From the NCBI RefSeq assembly GCF_958301595.1, contig NZ_CATQJU010000001.1, positions 372,001 to 436,000 on the forward strand: a stretch of 64,000 nucleotides of DNA. Reading direction: 5' to 3'. This document shows, in pieces, positions 63,701 through 64,000 of this stretch. A program made the translations under genes and the position numbers. This DNA comes from Porphyromonas vaginalis (GTDB taxonomy: Bacteria; Bacteroidota; Bacteroidia; Bacteroidales; Porphyromonadaceae). The notes under the pieces are model-generated. The model ran no database searches and was not told where the DNA came from. It saw only the letters and a program-made list of their open reading frames with translations. The first letter of the stretch is position 1, and each line of letters begins with the position of its first letter.

Positions 63701-64000
63701 GGTGGTGCTGATATCACAGCGACGAAGAAGGTCGTTGTCAAGGATAACCTAACTGTCAAAGCGACCTTTGCTAAGAAAGTCTTCGCCGTCTCTCTAACTA
63801 AGGAGGGTGAGGGTACGATCACCGCAACGGGTGCCAGCGACCTCAACTCAGTCGCTTACGGCACAGAGTTGACGATTGTTGCTACGCCAGCCGAGGGTTA
63901 CGAACTTACTGCGCTTACTGCCAATGGCTCGGATATCCTCGCTACGAAGAAGGTCGTCGTCGAGGGCAACCTGACCGTCAAGGCAACCTTTGAGAAGAAG
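57785..64000 (+). CDS. Giant LRR surface protein with at least 21 InlB-type repeats, C-terminus beyond window
   Basis: The frame is open from ATG 57785 to the last base (2072 codons). Signal peptide MSKQLRIWLFVLLGSLLIS..., then ~20 LRRs of the form LTSLDVSDCTALTSLDC up to residue ~460. From residue ~515 (about 59328) the rest is InlB B-type repeats; 21 are visible. Those from 60008 on are exactly 222 bp (74 residues): FAVSLTKEGEGTITATG, YGTELTI, ATPAxGYEL, VKATF. The 23311 protein is its short paralogue, so a T9SS domain is expected past the edge. Probable role: a long stalk presenting the LRR head away from the cell. Confidence 0.93.
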   Translation, partial: MSKQLRIWLFVLLGSLLISTSLLAEGVITMTTSRPIGEPIGLAIQANGGVTIKGAQEFRQMSRYGYKYYKFKSQTIIIQGDVTELKCDNNKLTSLDVSGCTSLTKLECYNNQLTSLDLSKNTALIMLNCSTNQLTSLDVSDCTALTSLDCGSNQLTSLDVSDCTALTSLDCGSNQLTSLDVSQNRVLKTLLCAGKSGKTGILSHLNVSGCIALTTLDCSSNQLTSLDVSDCTALTKLECYNNPLTSINLSGCQSLKEFSWTRGKLTSLDVSGCTALTRLYCGGNQLTSLNVSDCPALTELNCIENQLTSLDASSCTALTELSCSSNPLTSINLSSCQSLKEFSWTRDKLTSLNVSGCTALTTLYCYNNQLTSLDVSGCTALTELECGGNQLTSLNVTGCTALTDLRCYKNQLSSLPLSACISLTNLGCYDNQLTSLDVSDCRSLKSLSCARNKIKSAEMSQLINSLPNRRGYEYGSLYVVDKSAPTEENFCYQYDMNVARYKNWSSSYPGEPNRTCSVTKTLEGKGTLSITGATDLGVVAYGTELTVVATPDKNYELVALTANGVDITATKKFVVKDDVIVKAVFKGNDFKVSLEQDGEGDLSVTGVDNLDEVPYGTELTIIANPKKGYELTSLIANGINITETKKVTVRGNLTIKATFTQKTRNFVVSLTKEGEGTITATGADDLSAVAYGTELTINATPAEGYELTALTANGTDILASKKVTIQGATEVKATFTQKIRNFVVTLTKEGEGTTTATGAEDLKAVPYGTELTINATPAEGYELTALTANGTDILASQKVTIKEAVEVKATFSIKHFAVTLTQEGEGKVNATGAKDLTAVPYGTELIIEATPAEGYELTALTANGTDILASKKVPVKEAVEVKATFAKKTFAVTLEKVGEGEFSTTGTDNLKKVPYGTELTIIATPAEGYELTSIVADGVNITATKKIVVKDNLTVKATFTKKSFAVSLTKEGEGTITATGASNLNSVAYGTELTIVATPAKGYELTALTANGTDILATKKIVVEGNLTVKATFAKKSFAVSLTKEGEGTITATGASNLNSVAYGTELTINATPAEGYELVSITANGTDITATKKIVVKDNLTVKATFAKKSFAVSLTKEGEGTITATGASNLNSVAYGTELTIVATPAEGYELTALTANGTDILATKKIVVKDSLTVTATFTKKSFAVSLTKEGEGTITATGADGLNAVAYGTELTINATPAMGYELQSLVAGGVDITATKKIVVKDNLTVKATFTKKSFAVTFAKEGDGTVTAAGATSLDAVAYGTELTIVATPAEGYELTALTANGTDILATKKVVVEGNLTVKATFTKKSFAVSLTKEGEGMISATGASNLNSVAYGTELTIVATPAEGYELTALTANGTDILATKKIVVKDNLTVKATFTKKSFAVSLTKEGEGTITATGATSLNAVAYGTELTIVATPAKGYELTALTANGTDILATKKIVVKENLTVKAIFTKKSFAVSLTKEGEGTITATGASSLNAVAYGTELTINATPAMGYELQSLVAGGVDITATKKIVVKGNLTVKATFSKKSFAVSLTKEGEGTITATGASNLNSVAYGTELTIVATPAEGYELVSITAGGTDITASKKVVVTGNLTVKATFAKKNFAVSLTKEGEGRISATGASNLNSVAYGTELTINATPAEGYELVSITANGTDITATKKVVVTDNMAVKATFTKKSFAVSLTKEGEGTISATGATSLNTVAYGTELTINATPAKGYELTALTANGTDILATKKIVVTDNMTVKATFAKKNFAVSLTKEGEGAISATGASSLNAVAYGTELTIVATPAKGYELTALTANGTDILATKKIVVTDNLTVKATFTKKYFAVSLTKEGEGTISATGADNLSAVAYGTELTINATPAKGYELVSITAGGTDITASKKVVVTGNLTVKATFAKKNFAVSLTKEGEGTITATGASNLNSVAYGTELTINATPAMGYELQSLVAGGADITATKKVVVKDNLTVKATFAKKVFAVSLTKEGEGTITATGASDLNSVAYGTELTIVATPAEGYELTALTANGSDILATKKVVVEGNLTVKATFEKK

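Overview
The window is chromosomal DNA of a Bacteroidota bacterium, most likely a Porphyromonas (asaccharolytica/uenonis-like). This is judged from gene content, since no search could be run. Supporting signs are short-form Pta with AckA, single-ORF Rho with a long Asn/Gln/Lys/Glu insertion, many secreted leucine-rich-repeat proteins with C-terminal domains typical of type IX secretion (T9SS), an HU/SPOR protein, and promoters with the Bacteroidota -7 motif TAnnTTTG, a few with a TTG 19-20 bases upstream. Housekeeping genes are intact and single copy. The unusual material lies between genes and in large repeat-built surface proteins.

Layout. 1-2087 (minus): imelysin-family lipoprotein (cut by the left edge) and a porin. 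2504-4226: an array of 22-bp-phased TTCC-N6-GGAA palindromes split by an IS3-family element. 4603-7737: secreted protein of five ~195-residue repeats. 8228-10466: pta-ackA. 11025-13344: acyl-CoA synthetase coupled to a DUF2284 protein. 13553-17997: operon of Big_2 lipoprotein, secreted propeller-like protein and LRR protein. 18358-19245: glycosyltransferase. 19568-23094: ychF-guaA-panB. 23311-25590: LRR protein with one InlB-type repeat and a T9SS tail. 25734-26459: IS30-type remnant and a small lipoprotein. 27094-31711: parC, DUF3316 protein, S41 peptidase. 31807-31880: tRNA-Arg(ACG). 32330-34960: BspA-like surface protein. 35803-38895: rho and HU/SPOR protein. 38947-42192 (minus): U32 peptidase-family protein, then thioesterase and a cardiolipin-synthase-like protein with damaged HKD motifs. 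42326-44815: patatin/Omp85 (type Vd) protein. 44943-45308: rplS. 46470-50426: PASTA protein, RluD-type synthase, ddl, acyltransferase. 50567-56732: tig, dnaE, trxA. 57785 to the right edge: an LRR protein with at least 21 InlB-type repeats, paralogous to the one at 23311.

Four interspersed repeat families occupy the intergenic DNA. Element A (four copies) carries eight palindromes spaced 21-22 bp: three CCACGTGG, three TTCC/GGAA-type, two CCACGTGG. Element B (~85 bp, four copies) lies just upstream of element A in the same relative orientation at three loci. Element C (~170 bp, two copies plus one end hairpin) has GAGACTGTTG inverted ends and in one copy a 5-bp target duplication. Element D has TGCTGTC ends. 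GGACGCAC/GTGCGTCC hairpins and degenerate simple repeats are scattered among them. The phased palindrome arrays are the best candidate for something undescribed. The shared promoter of three surface-protein loci and the repeat-number difference between two paralogous LRR proteins suggest a variable, co-regulated cell surface.
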